From assembly GCA_029781135.1 (NCBI GenBank), contig JAKOXH010000001.1, forward strand, positions 1-64,000: a DNA stretch of 64,000 nt, read 5' to 3'. The notes below the pieces were generated by a model that saw only the letters and a list, made by a program, of their open reading frames with translations, searched no databases and was not told the origin of the DNA. The position numbers were made by a program, and so were the translations under genes. Within the stretch, counting starts at the first letter, position 1. Every line of letters starts with the position of its first letter. Shown here one piece after another: positions 34,564-44,016 of the stretch. This stretch comes from Planctomycetota bacterium. GTDB taxonomy: Bacteria; Planctomycetota; Planctomycetia; Pirellulales; Lacipirellulaceae.

Positions 34564-35253
34564 CTAATCCAATGCGTTGGCCAGCCCGCCCGGCAGTGCT
34601 GGCGGTGGATCGTCGCTGGAAGCGTTGACGCCGACCGTCAATTTGGGCGCCGCGATCGGGATCGCCGGCAACCGCTTGATTTGCAGCGGTTCCGCGGCCG
34701 ATGTTGCAGGCTTGATCGCTGGCCCAAGTGGCAACGAAGGTGGCGGATCGGCATCACTCGTCGGCCCGGAACTGGTCGATGGCTTGGTGCTGGGCGTTTG
34801 GGGCGGCGTATACGGCGGCAGCATCCGACGCGGACCGACTGGCTCAGTTGAATCCGTTGAAGGTCTGGTCGGCGCCGTTGGCGTACGCCCTTCAGGCCCT
34901 GTCGGTGGCGTTGCCTCGGTCTTCGCCGGCGTGCCCGCTTCGCCCCCTTCCTTCGGCGTCGTGGGCGGCGGTGCCCGACGATCTTCTTCTTCCGCCGGGG
35001 GAGTTTCAAACGAAGGTACTTCCGGCTGTTGCGGCGGTGCCACTTGCCCCGCGGGGACTGGCTCCAGGTTTTCCATCGGCCAGCGTCGCCACCGAGTCTT
35101 GTAGTAGCCAAATGAGGCGGGATTCGCGTAGCAGTGCCCATCCGCACAGCACGGTGGCGGCGTCGGATTTTCCACGCATGGCGACACCGCAGCTGCCGGG
35201 CTGCTTATGCCGATTAGCAGTAAACCAGTCGTTGTCGCTCTTTGAAACAGCAT
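34564..35253 (-). CDS. Secreted Pro-rich protein
   Basis: A 229-residue exported protein. The signal peptide (1-23) ends at PAAAVSP. A short conserved Cys-rich stretch follows (CVENPTPPPCCADGHC), then FGYYKTRWRRWP, a motif often seen near the start of planctomycete secreted proteins. The rest is Pro, Thr, Glu and Ser low complexity, with a hydrophobic C-terminal patch. GGAGG precedes ATG 35253. It lies between the EpsI-like and Wza-like genes on the same strand. Function unknown, but an envelope role fits. Confidence 0.7.
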   Translation of the reverse strand: MLFQRATTTGLLLIGISSPAAAVSPCVENPTPPPCCADGHCYANPASFGYYKTRWRRWPMENLEPVPAGQVAPPQQPEVPSFETPPAEEEDRRAPPPTTPKEGGEAGTPAKTEATPPTGPEGRTPTAPTRPSTDSTEPVGPRRMLPPYTPPQTPSTKPSTSSGPTSDADPPPSLPLGPAIKPATSAAEPLQIKRLPAIPIAAPKLTVGVNASSDDPPPALPGGLANALD

Positions 35254-35354
35254 GAGTGCATCCTCCCCGATTGCTCATTCGTCTTGACTATATCCAAGAC
35301 CATTGCGCGATTAGAGCTGTAACTATCTTTAACTTCCGGTGTTCGTTCCTTACG

Positions 35355-36413
35355 CTATAGCGAGCCTAAACCGAAACGTCGGATCTGGTTCGCCATACCG
35401 GTGCCGAGCGATACGAACCCGAACATCCGTTCGAATGGCTGCGTGTACTTGAATACCAAGGCGCCAAACTTGACATAGGGATCTTCGGCAATATACAAGC
35501 GATCGCGTGGCATCAACTGGTAGTTCGTCGCCGTCGATGCGCCGCGACTGATTTCATCCCAGTTCACCGGCAAAATCTGTTCACAGCCCACACCATTCGG
35601 CGCCGGTCGCGCAATGAAGATCCTGGTCGATGACAGTTGCGACAAACCGCCGAGGTTGCCAATGGCATCCAACACGGTTTCGTTGCCCGTGATCGGGAAC
35701 TTCTGCACGTCGTCGCCTTGGCCGCCGCCTTGCGTGATCACGTAGTAGTACTTGCTGTTGTAGGCAAACACGTCGACCGCGATTTGCGGCGCCTCAAGAT
35801 AGTTCGATAAGTGCTTTTCAATGGCGACCCGCGCTTGGTCAAGTGTCAAACCGGCGACGTATACTTGACCATAGGTAGCTAAGTTGATGCGGCCATCGGG
35901 ACCCACCAAATGCTCACCAGAAATCTGCTGCGCCCCGCTCGAAGCGGCCAACGACACCGACACCTGCGGATCTTCAATCAACTGCGCTAAGTGTTTGATG
36001 ATCTCGGCCCGGGCTTCATCCGTGGTAAGACCAACAACCTTCACCCGGCCATAACCAGGCCCCAAGTCGACCGTGCCTTCCGGATCGATGAAGAACGCAT
36101 CTTGCAGCGGCTGGTCTGCGAACGCATTGGCCACGCGAATCAACAGCGCGTCGAACGGTTCGAGTTTATGGGGCGCCTTGGGAACGATCTTGACAGCTTG
36201 AATGAAGAGAATATCGGGCGGCTCGATCGTGTACGAAGGAAGCGAAACCATATCCAATTCGCGCGGCACCGGACTATGCGGCGACGGTTCCGGCGGATTA
36301 ATCGGGTAGGGCTCCCGAGGCTCAAGGAATGCCGTGCAACCACCACTGGCGAACAACATCACGACCGGCAGGAAAAATGCCCGGAACGCGGTCAATTTTC
36401 GGCAAAGCAACAT
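35355..36413 (-). CDS. Wza-like polysaccharide export lipoprotein
   Basis: A 352-residue outer-membrane-type export protein. The lipobox is FASGGC (Cys near residue 26). A polysaccharide-export domain follows (SYTIEPPDILFIQAVK), then a second copy of the motif containing DPEGTVDLGPGYGRVKVVGLT and GPDGRINLATYGQVYVAGLT, and SLBB-like beta-grasp segments. In Wza-type systems it forms the periplasm-spanning pore with the Wzz/BY-kinase partner, here encoded at 38611. It is divergent from the exosortase gene over 918 bases. Confidence 0.88.
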   Translation of the reverse strand: MLLCRKLTAFRAFFLPVVMLFASGGCTAFLEPREPYPINPPEPSPHSPVPRELDMVSLPSYTIEPPDILFIQAVKIVPKAPHKLEPFDALLIRVANAFADQPLQDAFFIDPEGTVDLGPGYGRVKVVGLTTDEARAEIIKHLAQLIEDPQVSVSLAASSGAQQISGEHLVGPDGRINLATYGQVYVAGLTLDQARVAIEKHLSNYLEAPQIAVDVFAYNSKYYYVITQGGGQGDDVQKFPITGNETVLDAIGNLGGLSQLSSTRIFIARPAPNGVGCEQILPVNWDEISRGASTATNYQLMPRDRLYIAEDPYVKFGALVFKYTQPFERMFGFVSLGTGMANQIRRFGLGSL

Positions 36414-37331
36414 GGCGTTTCCGACTCGGCTTAAGGGTGGGATAGCTTGGCAGCCACCAAGCTAGCTGCGTGGCAACAAATCGCCGCACAACCGGAATAT
36501 CCGGCATGGATTCTGTAATCGGAAAAGTCGCCCAACAACTTTTAATGGGACCTGGAAAAGTCTCGCTATTTCTCCGCCGCTTCCCGAGCACCAGGGTAGA
36601 TGGATAGTTTGAGAAATCTGGCTAACCGGAAATTCGATGACGTTCGCTATCACGAACGGGTGCGTTGCTGCTATCGACGAGCGCTCGCCACTACCGTGCG
36701 CCGGTTCAATCGCTGCGAAATGTCGCGATCGTCGCGCGAACCGTCTCCTTGAATCCGTCGTAACAACGCCAGGCGGCAAATTTCGTAAAAACCGCCTCGT
36801 CACGAGCAGCCAAACAAAACGGCTGTCCGCCGGTTTAGACGATGGGCCATTCGTTTATTCCGATTACGCGGATTGCCGATTTTGAGCCGAGTTTTCGTGC
36901 CCGAAACTTAAGGCACGGCGGGAGTTGCGTTTCGGAACGGTTGTTTGACAGATTTGGTCGTCACGCGTATCCTCGACTCTTAGGTAATCGATGTTTCGTC
37001 GTCCTATCCGTCGACACGTGCCGCCATCTGAATACGGGATTTGGGTGCGGTGACGAACCATTGGGGTATTCGCGGCCAAAGGACTATCGTCGCGAACGCG
37101 GTGGTCGCAGTTACTTTTCCGGCTCCCCTGCAGGCAGGCTGCCAATTGGAAGCCCTTAACTTCGGATTGCCAGAAATTGGGACTCCATTGGGTGCGTCAA
37201 TTCTGCCATCAGCCTTGGCGACGTGACGACCCGGAATGCAGCCGCAATAATGGAAGGGTTGAGCACCTCACCGCACTCAATCTTCCGCTACGCCACGACT
37301 TTTTTGACTTTCACCGAATTATCACGATTCC
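36414..37331. other. 918-base divergent region between Wza-like and exosortase genes
   Basis: The longest gene-free stretch. A palindrome TAGCTTGG-CAGCCA-CCAAGCTA (36443-36464) lies 30 bases upstream of the Wza-like gene, in its 5' untranslated region, and could be an operator or RNA hairpin. Open frames here are short and have no ribosome binding site or family likeness. No sigma-54 site of good quality was found. Confidence 0.55.
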
Positions 37332-38360
37332 ATGAGCAAGACTGAGCCAATCGGCAAAGACCCTCTCCGTCCGGCGGCTGTTTCGGCAGTCGCCGCTAAG
37401 TCCGTTTCCACAACCATGTCGGCCGCCCGGTCGCAAGCGCCGGTCAGCGTCACCGATCCGTCGCAACTTGTTCCACTATTGAGCCTTGTGGGCTTAGTGG
37501 CTCTGCTGATTGCCGCCTATTGGGATATGTTCGCCCTCACCAGTGCAGCCTGGAGTGAAGGCCTCTATTCTCATGGCTGGATTGTGCCTGTATTTGCCCT
37601 CGGTTTGCTGTGGTTGCGCTACGAACCGTTTGCCCCAGTTCCAGCGGTGGAGCGTTGGATCGGGCTTGGCATTCTGGCCGCCGGCCTCGGGCTGCGTATT
37701 TTCGCTTCGGAATACTTCGTCAACACGTTTGAACGTTTGTCGTTCATTCCGTGCATGTTCGGGGTTTTTATGGTGGTCGGCGGCATGCGGACGATCCGCT
37801 GGGCTTGGCCGGCCCTGTTCTTCCTGCTGTTTATGTTCCCGCTGCCCACGTTCTTCGAAGTGAAGGTCCTCAATTCGCTGCAACGTATCGCCAGTATCTC
37901 CAGCACGGTGGTGCTGCAGACGTTGGGCGTGGCGGCGTTCCGCCAAGGCAACTTGATTAGCATCCCAGGCATGGCGCAGCCGCTGACGGTCGCCGATGCC
38001 TGCAGCGGTCTGCGCATGGCGACGATTTTTGGGGCCCTCGCCGTCGCGATGGTGTTCATCATCGAGCGGCCTTGGTGGGATAAATTCGTCATCCTCCTCA
38101 GCGCCATCCCCATCGCATTAATCGTCAATATCGTGCGCATTACGGTCACCGGTTTGCTGTACATGGCGGCCGGTCCCGACAATATCGCCGTCCAAAAGAT
38201 CTGCCACGACTACGCCGGTCTGCTCATCATGATGCCGCTGGCGATGGCGTTGTTATGGCTGGAATTGCAGGTTCTGGAACGCATTACGATTCCCGTGGAC
38301 ACGGTGCAATTGCGACCGGTCGGCGGTGTTCGCGGCACCGTTGGCGTGCCGATTCGCTAG
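37332..38360 (+). CDS. Exosortase
   Basis: A 342-residue polytopic membrane protein of the exosortase family, the transpeptidase-like enzyme that recognises and cleaves PEP-CTERM signals. The catalytic residues are in place: Cys224 (ADACSGLRM), Arg269 (NIVRIT) and His292 (CHDYAG), lying on predicted helices near the outer face. About eight membrane segments follow a 45-residue cytoplasmic N-terminus. No C-terminal EpsI fusion; that domain is encoded at 33306. It would act on proteins such as those at 17170 and 43158. The BY-kinase gene follows 250 bases later but has its own promoter-like site. Confidence 0.93.
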   Translation: MSKTEPIGKDPLRPAAVSAVAAKSVSTTMSAARSQAPVSVTDPSQLVPLLSLVGLVALLIAAYWDMFALTSAAWSEGLYSHGWIVPVFALGLLWLRYEPFAPVPAVERWIGLGILAAGLGLRIFASEYFVNTFERLSFIPCMFGVFMVVGGMRTIRWAWPALFFLLFMFPLPTFFEVKVLNSLQRIASISSTVVLQTLGVAAFRQGNLISIPGMAQPLTVADACSGLRMATIFGALAVAMVFIIERPWWDKFVILLSAIPIALIVNIVRITVTGLLYMAAGPDNIAVQKICHDYAGLLIMMPLAMALLWLELQVLERITIPVDTVQLRPVGGVRGTVGVPIR

Positions 38361-38507
38361 GCGGGTCAAAATGGTGGAGAAAATACGACAGGCGTGGAGG
38401 AAATGCAGCGCTGGTTACGTTGGCTGACTTGCCTTCCGCGTGAAAACAATTCCCTAAACCCTTAATTGGCAGGCATTTACAAACTCCTATTTCGATTGCC
38501 GTTGAAT

Positions 38508-38523
38508 TGGCGTGCGAGTTGCT
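38508..38523 (+). promoter_or_regulatory. Sigma-54 (-24/-12) promoter match before the BY-kinase gene
   Basis: TGGCGTG-CGAG-TTGCT fits the sigma-54 consensus TGGYRYR-N4-TTGCW at every fixed position (GG 38509-38510, GC 38521-38522, 10 bases between). Transcription would start near 38534, about 77 bases before ATG 38611. An NtrC-type activator is encoded 5 kb upstream. Confidence 0.75.
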
Positions 38524-38610
38524 TTCTCAGCCCGGAAGCAATTGGCACCTAGACCCTATTCCAACCCACGGCAAATCGCCGAACTACCCAGGTCCATTCG
38601 AGATCCTCCC

Positions 38611-40878
38611 ATGACGTATCGCGACGACTCCTCTCATGCTCCGAACGATCACCACGCCTTGATCAGCGGACAGCAACCAGGCGATGCACTGATGGTTCCA
38701 TCGAACGGCGCGCCCCATTCGGCGCTCACGTTTCCTGGGCCATTAACCCACAATGCGCAGGACGTGTTACGTGGCGGAATGGATGCCAACACTTTTTTGC
38801 ATGCCATCCGCCGTCGTTGGCTGCTGGCACTTTTGATGGGTTCCGTGGTGGCGGCGGCTTCGGCGCTTGGGTTGTGGTTTCTCTTCCCGGAATCGTCGTC
38901 GGCGACCGCGTTGTTTCAGGTTTCGAATCAACAAGACTCGCTGTTTGGCATGAATCGCCAAACCCAGCAAAGCTTCGACGTGATGAAGAAGACTCAGCTG
39001 GCGAAATTGAAAAGTAATTACGTGCTCACCGCCGCGATTCGCGACCCGAAGGTGGGTGGCTTGAGCGCCCTGGCCGGTGAAAAAGACCCTGTCCAGTGGT
39101 TGCAGGACAACCTGGAAGTCGATTTTCCGCAAAACGGCGAAGTGCTCAGCATCGCGCTCTCCGGCAATGAGCTGCCGGAAGACTTGGTCACGCTCGTGAA
39201 TGCGGTGGCTAAGGCGTACCAGGATGAAGTCATTACCGATATGCGGCAAATCCGCGCCACGAATCACGATTTATTGGCGCGGAAACTCGCCGAGTTGAAT
39301 AGCGAAATGAAGGAAAAACTCAACACCTATTTGGATATCGCCAAAGAGTCGGATCGACCGTACGACCAAAATCGCGATGCCAAAACGGAACTCTTGCTCC
39401 GCGATATTCAAGAAGCCCAGCGCAAGCAAGACGAACTTACCTCGCAGATCTTCCAAAACCAAACCGACTTTGTGATTACCAAAAACGAATTGGAAGACCC
39501 GGCCGTGGTCGACGCCCAGATCGACGAAGCCGTCGAACGCGATTATCAGGTCATGCAACTGCATGATGAAATCGGCCAAATGGAAATGGATCGACTCGCG
39601 GCCAGCAGCGGCCGGGGCGGCCGCACCGCCGCCACACTGGACAAGAAAATTGCGTTGAAGAACCAACAGCTCGATGCCTACCGCAAAGAGCTCAAGACGA
39701 AGATGCTGCGCGAGTACCGCAGTAAGCCCAACGTGGCGTCGGCCCAATTGGCGAAACGCTACGGTGTCATGCTGCGTGGGCTGCAGACGCAATTAGCGGG
39801 CATTACGAAAACAAAAGATGCGAAGATGAAGGAACTGCAAACCCGTGTCGAGCGCGTGGGCGATCTGGAAGTTCGCAAAGCAGAATTGGATCAACTGCAG
39901 TTAATTGCCAACGACATGAGCTCGAAGCTCGAAAGCCTCGATATTGAAACGGCTGCGGCGAACGATCAAATCAAATCACTGCAGCCAGCCGTTCCTACTC
40001 GCGGTATCAACACGTATCAACATTATGCGATTGCCGCCCTCGGGGGCTTGAGCGGTTTTGGCCTGACTTGCCTCGGCGTTGCCTACCTGGAATTTCGTAA
40101 TCGCCGCCTGAATGCCCCGAATGAAGTTGACGAAGGTCTCGGTATCCGCGTTGTCGGTACGCTACCCGATTTGTCGGGCAGCAAGGCGCTCGACCCCAAT
40201 CACCCGGTGGTCGCACAGCTCACCGAGTCGATCGACGGCGTCCGCACGATCTTGATGCACGACTCTTCCGCCAAACGCCGCCAGGTGGTGCTGCTCACCA
40301 GTGCCGCAACGGCGGAGGGCCGGACCACGGTCGCCAGCCAACTCGCGGCGAGCTTGGCCCGTGCTGGTCGTCGCACGCTCCTCATCGATGGCGACCTGCG
40401 TCGCCCAACCTTGCACGCCTTGTTCGACCTGCCGCTGGAAGATGGCTTGTGCGAAGTGTTGCGTGCCGAAGTGGATGTCGCCGACGTCATCCGCCCCACC
40501 CACGCCGAAAGCCTTTGGCTGCTGACGGCCGGCTATTGCGACATTGACGCCATCCATGCCCTGGCGACCGAGCAGATGCAACCCGTTTTCGACAAGCTCC
40601 GCGCGGAGTACGACTTTATCATCATCGATGGGGCCCCGGTGTTGGGCATGTCCGACGCCTTGATCTTCGGCCAATACAGCGACGGCGCCATCCTTTCGGT
40701 CCGTCGCGACCAAAGCCAGATGCCGAAGATCCATCAGGCCGCCGAATTGCTGCGTGGCGTGGGCGTCCGCATCATCGGCGCCGTCGTCAACGGCGTGCAG
40801 GCCAAGGCCGACGACCGCATCGTCCAAATGCGGCTGATGACGCCGAAAGCCGAACGCGAACTTCAACCCACGGCTTAA
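38611..40878 (+). CDS. Wzz/BY-kinase polysaccharide co-polymerase
   Basis: A 755-residue protein combining a chain-length determinant (Wzz-like) with a cytoplasmic tyrosine-kinase-type ATPase. Membrane segments lie at about 67-88 and 470-495, with a long coiled-coil periplasmic region between them. The ATPase part has AEGRTT in place of the canonical GEGKST Walker A (about 563), Walker A' LLIDGDLRRP (590) and Walker B FIIIDGAPVLGMSD (669). No Tyr cluster is present at the C-terminus (KAERELQPTA). Start ATG 38611 lies after a sigma-54 site; the in-frame ATG 38512 overlaps that site and is rejected. A terminator follows at 40913. Confidence 0.88.
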   Translation: MTYRDDSSHAPNDHHALISGQQPGDALMVPSNGAPHSALTFPGPLTHNAQDVLRGGMDANTFLHAIRRRWLLALLMGSVVAAASALGLWFLFPESSSATALFQVSNQQDSLFGMNRQTQQSFDVMKKTQLAKLKSNYVLTAAIRDPKVGGLSALAGEKDPVQWLQDNLEVDFPQNGEVLSIALSGNELPEDLVTLVNAVAKAYQDEVITDMRQIRATNHDLLARKLAELNSEMKEKLNTYLDIAKESDRPYDQNRDAKTELLLRDIQEAQRKQDELTSQIFQNQTDFVITKNELEDPAVVDAQIDEAVERDYQVMQLHDEIGQMEMDRLAASSGRGGRTAATLDKKIALKNQQLDAYRKELKTKMLREYRSKPNVASAQLAKRYGVMLRGLQTQLAGITKTKDAKMKELQTRVERVGDLEVRKAELDQLQLIANDMSSKLESLDIETAAANDQIKSLQPAVPTRGINTYQHYAIAALGGLSGFGLTCLGVAYLEFRNRRLNAPNEVDEGLGIRVVGTLPDLSGSKALDPNHPVVAQLTESIDGVRTILMHDSSAKRRQVVLLTSAATAEGRTTVASQLAASLARAGRRTLLIDGDLRRPTLHALFDLPLEDGLCEVLRAEVDVADVIRPTHAESLWLLTAGYCDIDAIHALATEQMQPVFDKLRAEYDFIIIDGAPVLGMSDALIFGQYSDGAILSVRRDQSQMPKIHQAAELLRGVGVRIIGAVVNGVQAKADDRIVQMRLMTPKAERELQPTA

Positions 40879-40912
40879 CGCCCCGCGGTTGGACAAATTG
40901 GAAGCTCTTTTA

Positions 40913-40941
40913 GCCCCCGGTCAGCGACCGGGGGCATTTTA
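40913..40941 (+). terminator. Terminator after the BY-kinase gene
   Basis: The perfect stem GCCCCCGGTC-AGC-GACCGGGGGC is followed by an AT-rich T run. Confidence 0.85.
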
Positions 40942-41030
40942 TTTGCGCCGCCGCCAATGTGCTTGGTTCATTGCCGAATTTCGACCTTCCCATCCTCCAG
41001 GGCCGATCAGTTTTTCAATTTGGCTAATCT

Positions 41031-41120
41031 GTGTGGGAGGCCTCTCCGGCGCCGATTTTGCGCGAACTTCGAGAACGGCCGGAAGCGCCACGTCCCATCG
41101 GGGTCGGAGACCCCTCCCAC
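41031..41120. repeat. Palindrome of the TGTGGGAGGCGTCTCCGACGCC family, copy 1
   Basis: The outer arms TGTGGGAGG / CCTCCCACA contain imperfect inner arms with CTCCGGCGCCGAT / ATCGGGGTCGGAG. A better preserved copy is at 55841-55920 and half an arm is at 20170-20190. Confidence 0.8.
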
Positions 41121-41211
41121 AAGTCTTCCCAGTTTCAATAACTGATTGGCCCTGTCCCATCCTCGGGGGTCGTTTCCAACAGGATTCGAATTCGGTATCA
41201 TAGCCGTTCAA

Positions 41212-41256
41212 GGCGGTCACCCCGATCGACGTTGATCCGGGGCTGGCCGTTTTTTT
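41212..41256 (+). terminator. Possible terminator upstream of glnA
   Basis: The hairpin around CCCCGATC...GATCCGGGG is followed by seven T. It lies about 110 bases before glnA and could also be a leader attenuator. Confidence 0.55.
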
Positions 41257-41263
41257 ACATCGT

Positions 41264-41345
41264 GGTGAGTAAGTGACTCGCTGAGTCGGTGACATTCAGC
41301 GCCCCGACGTACTCCACCCACTCACCTACTCACCAACCCACCCCC
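41264..41345. repeat. Period-7 inverted array just before glnA
   Basis: The left units are of the GTGAGTA/GTGACTC/CTGAGTC type (41264-41292). The right arm is of the complementary CCACTCA/CCTACTC/ACCAACC type (41312-41345). It ends 22 bases before the glnA ATG. Confidence 0.75.
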
Positions 41346-41367
41346 TCTGCATTGGAGACTTCGGATC

Positions 41368-42798
41368 ATGGCGATGACACCTCAAACGGTCCTGGCGATG
41401 TGTCGTGAGCGCGATATCAAAGCGGTCGATTTGCGCTTCATGGATTTCCCCGGCCTCTGGCAACATTTCACGATCCCCGTTTCCAAGCTCGATGAAGAAG
41501 TCTTCGAAGACGGTCTCGGCTTCGATGGTTCCAGCATCCGCGGCTGGCAAGCGATCAACGAGAGCGACATGCTCCTCATGCCGCAGGCCGATACGGCCTT
41601 TGTGGATCCGTTTACCGAAATCCCCACGCTCTGCATGATCTGCAATGTGCAGGACCCGATCACGCGTGAGGACTACACCCGCGATCCGCGCAACGTGGCG
41701 CGCAAGGCCGTGAACTATCTTAAGAGCACGGGCGTGGCCGATACGTGCTTCATCGGCCCGGAAGCAGAATTCTTCATCTTCGACGATGTCCGCTTCGATC
41801 AAACGCCCAACGCGGGCTTCTTCTATCTCGATAGCGAAGAAGGCCAATGGAATCGCGGTAAGGATTATTCGAGCGTCGGCAAACCCAACTTGGGCTACAA
41901 GCTGCGTCACAAGGAAGGCTATTTCCCCGTGCCACCGTCCGACGCGCTCATGAACATCCGCAATGAAATGATGATCACGATGATCGAGTGCGGCCTCGAC
42001 GTGGAAGCCCAACATCACGAGGTTGCCACCGCCGGCCAAAGCGAAATCGATCTGCGATTCAACGAACTTGTGAAAATGGCCGACAACATGTGCTTGTACA
42101 AGTACATCATCAAGAACGTCGCCAAGAAGTACAACCGGACCGTCACCTTCATGCCCAAGCCGTTGTTCAGCGATAATGGTTCCGGCATGCACACCCACAT
42201 TTCGCTGTGGAAGGGCGGTCAGCCGCTCTTCGCCGGTAATGGCTACGCCGGTTTGAGTGAAATGGGCATCTTCGCCATCGGTGGCCTGTTGAAGCATGCC
42301 CCCGCCATTCTCGCCTTCACCAACCCCACCACCAACAGCTACAAGCGGCTGGTGCCGGGTTACGAAGCACCCGTTAATTTGGCGTACTCGCAGCGGAATC
42401 GGTCCGCCTCGTGCCGCATCCCCATGTACAGCCCGAGCCCGAAGGCCAAGCGCGTCGAGTTCCGCTGCCCCGACCCGAGTTCAAACCCCTATCTGGCGTT
42501 CGCCACGATCATGATGGCGGCCCTCGATGGCATCCAGAACAAAATCCATCCGGGTGAACCGCTCGATAAGGACATCTACGACCTCGCGCCAGAGGAACTG
42601 GCCGAAGTGCCGAAGACGCCCGGTTCGCTGGGTGAGGCGCTCGATGCCCTGGCCAAGGATCATGAATTCCTGCTCCGCGGCGATGTCTTCACCGAGGACG
42701 TGATCAACACTTGGATCAGCTACAAGCAGAAGAACGAAGTCGATGCGATGGCCTTGCGGCCGCACCCGTACGAATTCTGCTTGTACTATGACATGTAA
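41368..42798 (+). CDS. glnA: Glutamine synthetase, type I
   Basis: A 476-residue GSI enzyme that makes glutamine from glutamate, ammonia and ATP as a cytoplasmic dodecamer. Visible signatures are the N-terminal [14 protein letters not shown] and [10 protein letters not shown], the ATP-binding [15 protein letters not shown] and the glutamate site NRSASCRIP. Tyr404 in [11 protein letters not shown] corresponds to the adenylylation site of enterobacterial GlnA, so covalent control is possible. GGAGAC precedes ATG 41368. The gene is flanked by terminators and appears to be transcribed alone. Confidence 0.97.
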   Translation: MAMTPQTVLAMCRERDIKAVDLRFMDFPGLWQHFTIPVSKLDEEVFEDGLGFDGSSIRGWQAINESDMLLMPQADTAFVDPFTEIPTLCMICNVQDPITREDYTRDPRNVARKAVNYLKSTGVADTCFIGPEAEFFIFDDVRFDQTPNAGFFYLDSEEGQWNRGKDYSSVGKPNLGYKLRHKEGYFPVPPSDALMNIRNEMMITMIECGLDVEAQHHEVATAGQSEIDLRFNELVKMADNMCLYKYIIKNVAKKYNRTVTFMPKPLFSDNGSGMHTHISLWKGGQPLFAGNGYAGLSEMGIFAIGGLLKHAPAILAFTNPTTNSYKRLVPGYEAPVNLAYSQRNRSASCRIPMYSPSPKAKRVEFRCPDPSSNPYLAFATIMMAALDGIQNKIHPGEPLDKDIYDLAPEELAEVPKTPGSLGEALDALAKDHEFLLRGDVFTEDVINTWISYKQKNEVDAMALRPHPYEFCLYYDM

Positions 42799-42890
42799 TG
42801 AGCTGGACCGAACGATCCGATCGGCCGGCGGCACGAACACGTGGTTTGCCACATGCTCGTAGCTGCCGGTGCCCAAGCGAATCTCAGATC

Positions 42891-42927
42891 AAGAGGCCTG
42901 GATTAGGGGACTTTATCCGGGCCTCTT
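42891..42927 (+). terminator. Terminator after glnA
   Basis: The arms AAGAGGCCTGGAT / ATCCGGGCCTCTT form a long stem with one mismatch and an AT-rich trailer. The remaining region up to 43157 is AT-rich and includes TATGAT (43031-43036), a possible -10 box for the next gene. Confidence 0.8.
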
Positions 42928-43157
42928 CTATTTCCGCTGGATTTTGCGGCCATTTCCGCTGCATCGTACGGCCGGCATCTTTTTTGAACTTTTTTATTTG
43001 TTTATTGTCGCAATCGCCGAGGAACTTGGCTATGATGCGCGACGCCACCCCCTGTCTTTGCGGGGCGGCCATTCCCCAGATTAATTGTTTCCCATATCGT
43101 TCGTGACCGTTTAGCTCTCGCAACCCAACCGCACGCGAGAAGAAAGGATGGTAGCTA

Positions 43158-43988
43158 ATGATCGTGAAACGTCGGGCCAAATTTGGCCTACCCCTCGTCC
43201 TCCTGTTGGCCGCAATGTTCGGTGGCTTCGCGCAAGCGGCAACAATTCCCGCGCCCAACCCCATGGACATCATGTGTGGCGATACGAAGCTCGGCACACT
43301 CGAAATCACCAAGTATGAAGCCCAAACAAACGACAATGGCACGGTCGGCGCCGGCATCGTCGCCAAATTCGTGCTGGCCGATCCTAATTGCCGGTACAAT
43401 TTCAAGTGGCTGCAAGCCGTCGTCGATGGTAAAGGCACGATCGGCCAGGGCGATGGTACCGAGCCGCCGTACCTCGATCCCTACGGCAGCGGCACTCCCA
43501 AAATGCGTGAAGACAACCTGCCCTGGTATTGGACGGAAGTGGAAAACGCACGCAAAGGCGATGGCACCGGCCTTGATGGCGCGAACGGCGACAACGGGCC
43601 CGGCACGCTGTTTTCCGACTACCCCAAGCAAGACAAGAACAACGCGGGCAACTTCATCAAATTCGAAACGGCGTTCGTGTGCGTCGATGGCCTCAACATT
43701 TCGTACCTCAAAGGCTTCACCTGGGGATACAAGGTCAACGCCAACATGACGTCGACCGTCGATGATTTTGCCTGGCTCGCTGCTCCCACGAATAAGCTGA
43801 CTGGCCCGACCACGGCCTGGGATGGTACGCTCAATTCCAAGGGAGGCGGCACACCAGTGGGCTATAAATTCACGGATCAGTGCGTGTGCGAATGCACGCC
43901 CGAGCCTAGCACGTTGGTACTATGCGTGGTCGGAATGGCCGGCATCGCGCTCGGACATCGGCGAACACATTCCCAAATCGCGGCATGA
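43158..43988 (+). CDS. PEP-CTERM exported protein
   Basis: A 276-residue protein. The signal peptide (1-28) ends FAQAAT. The mature part has no recognisable domain; it is rich in Asp, Gly, Asn and Trp. The C-terminus is CTPEPSTLVLCVVGMAGIALGHRRT, a PEP motif followed by a hydrophobic segment and basic residues, so exosortase should process it. CVCEC directly before the PEP motif is unusual. AAGGATG precedes ATG 43158. The exosortase gene lies 5 kb upstream. A small lipoprotein gene follows after 28 bases. Confidence 0.85.
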   Translation: MIVKRRAKFGLPLVLLLAAMFGGFAQAATIPAPNPMDIMCGDTKLGTLEITKYEAQTNDNGTVGAGIVAKFVLADPNCRYNFKWLQAVVDGKGTIGQGDGTEPPYLDPYGSGTPKMREDNLPWYWTEVENARKGDGTGLDGANGDNGPGTLFSDYPKQDKNNAGNFIKFETAFVCVDGLNISYLKGFTWGYKVNANMTSTVDDFAWLAAPTNKLTGPTTAWDGTLNSKGGGTPVGYKFTDQCVCECTPEPSTLVLCVVGMAGIALGHRRTHSQIAA

Positions 43989-44016
43989 TTTTGTCCGCGA
44001 AGGTGATTGGAACCAC

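Noticed and set aside
36842..37159. Open frame of 105 codons in the 918-base divergent region
   Set aside because: It has a mixed Arg/Gly/Ser composition, no ribosome binding site and no family likeness.
38512..38610. N-terminal extension of the BY-kinase from ATG 38512
   Set aside because: The start falls inside the sigma-54 promoter match and the extra residues are not family-like.
41326..42297. Antisense open frame of 323 codons opposite glnA
   Set aside because: It is a shadow of glutamine synthetase with no initiation signals.
43028..43041. Sigma-54 promoter before the PEP-CTERM gene at 43158
   Set aside because: The GG to GC spacing is 9 bases instead of 10. A sigma-70-like TATGAT is an equally good explanation.
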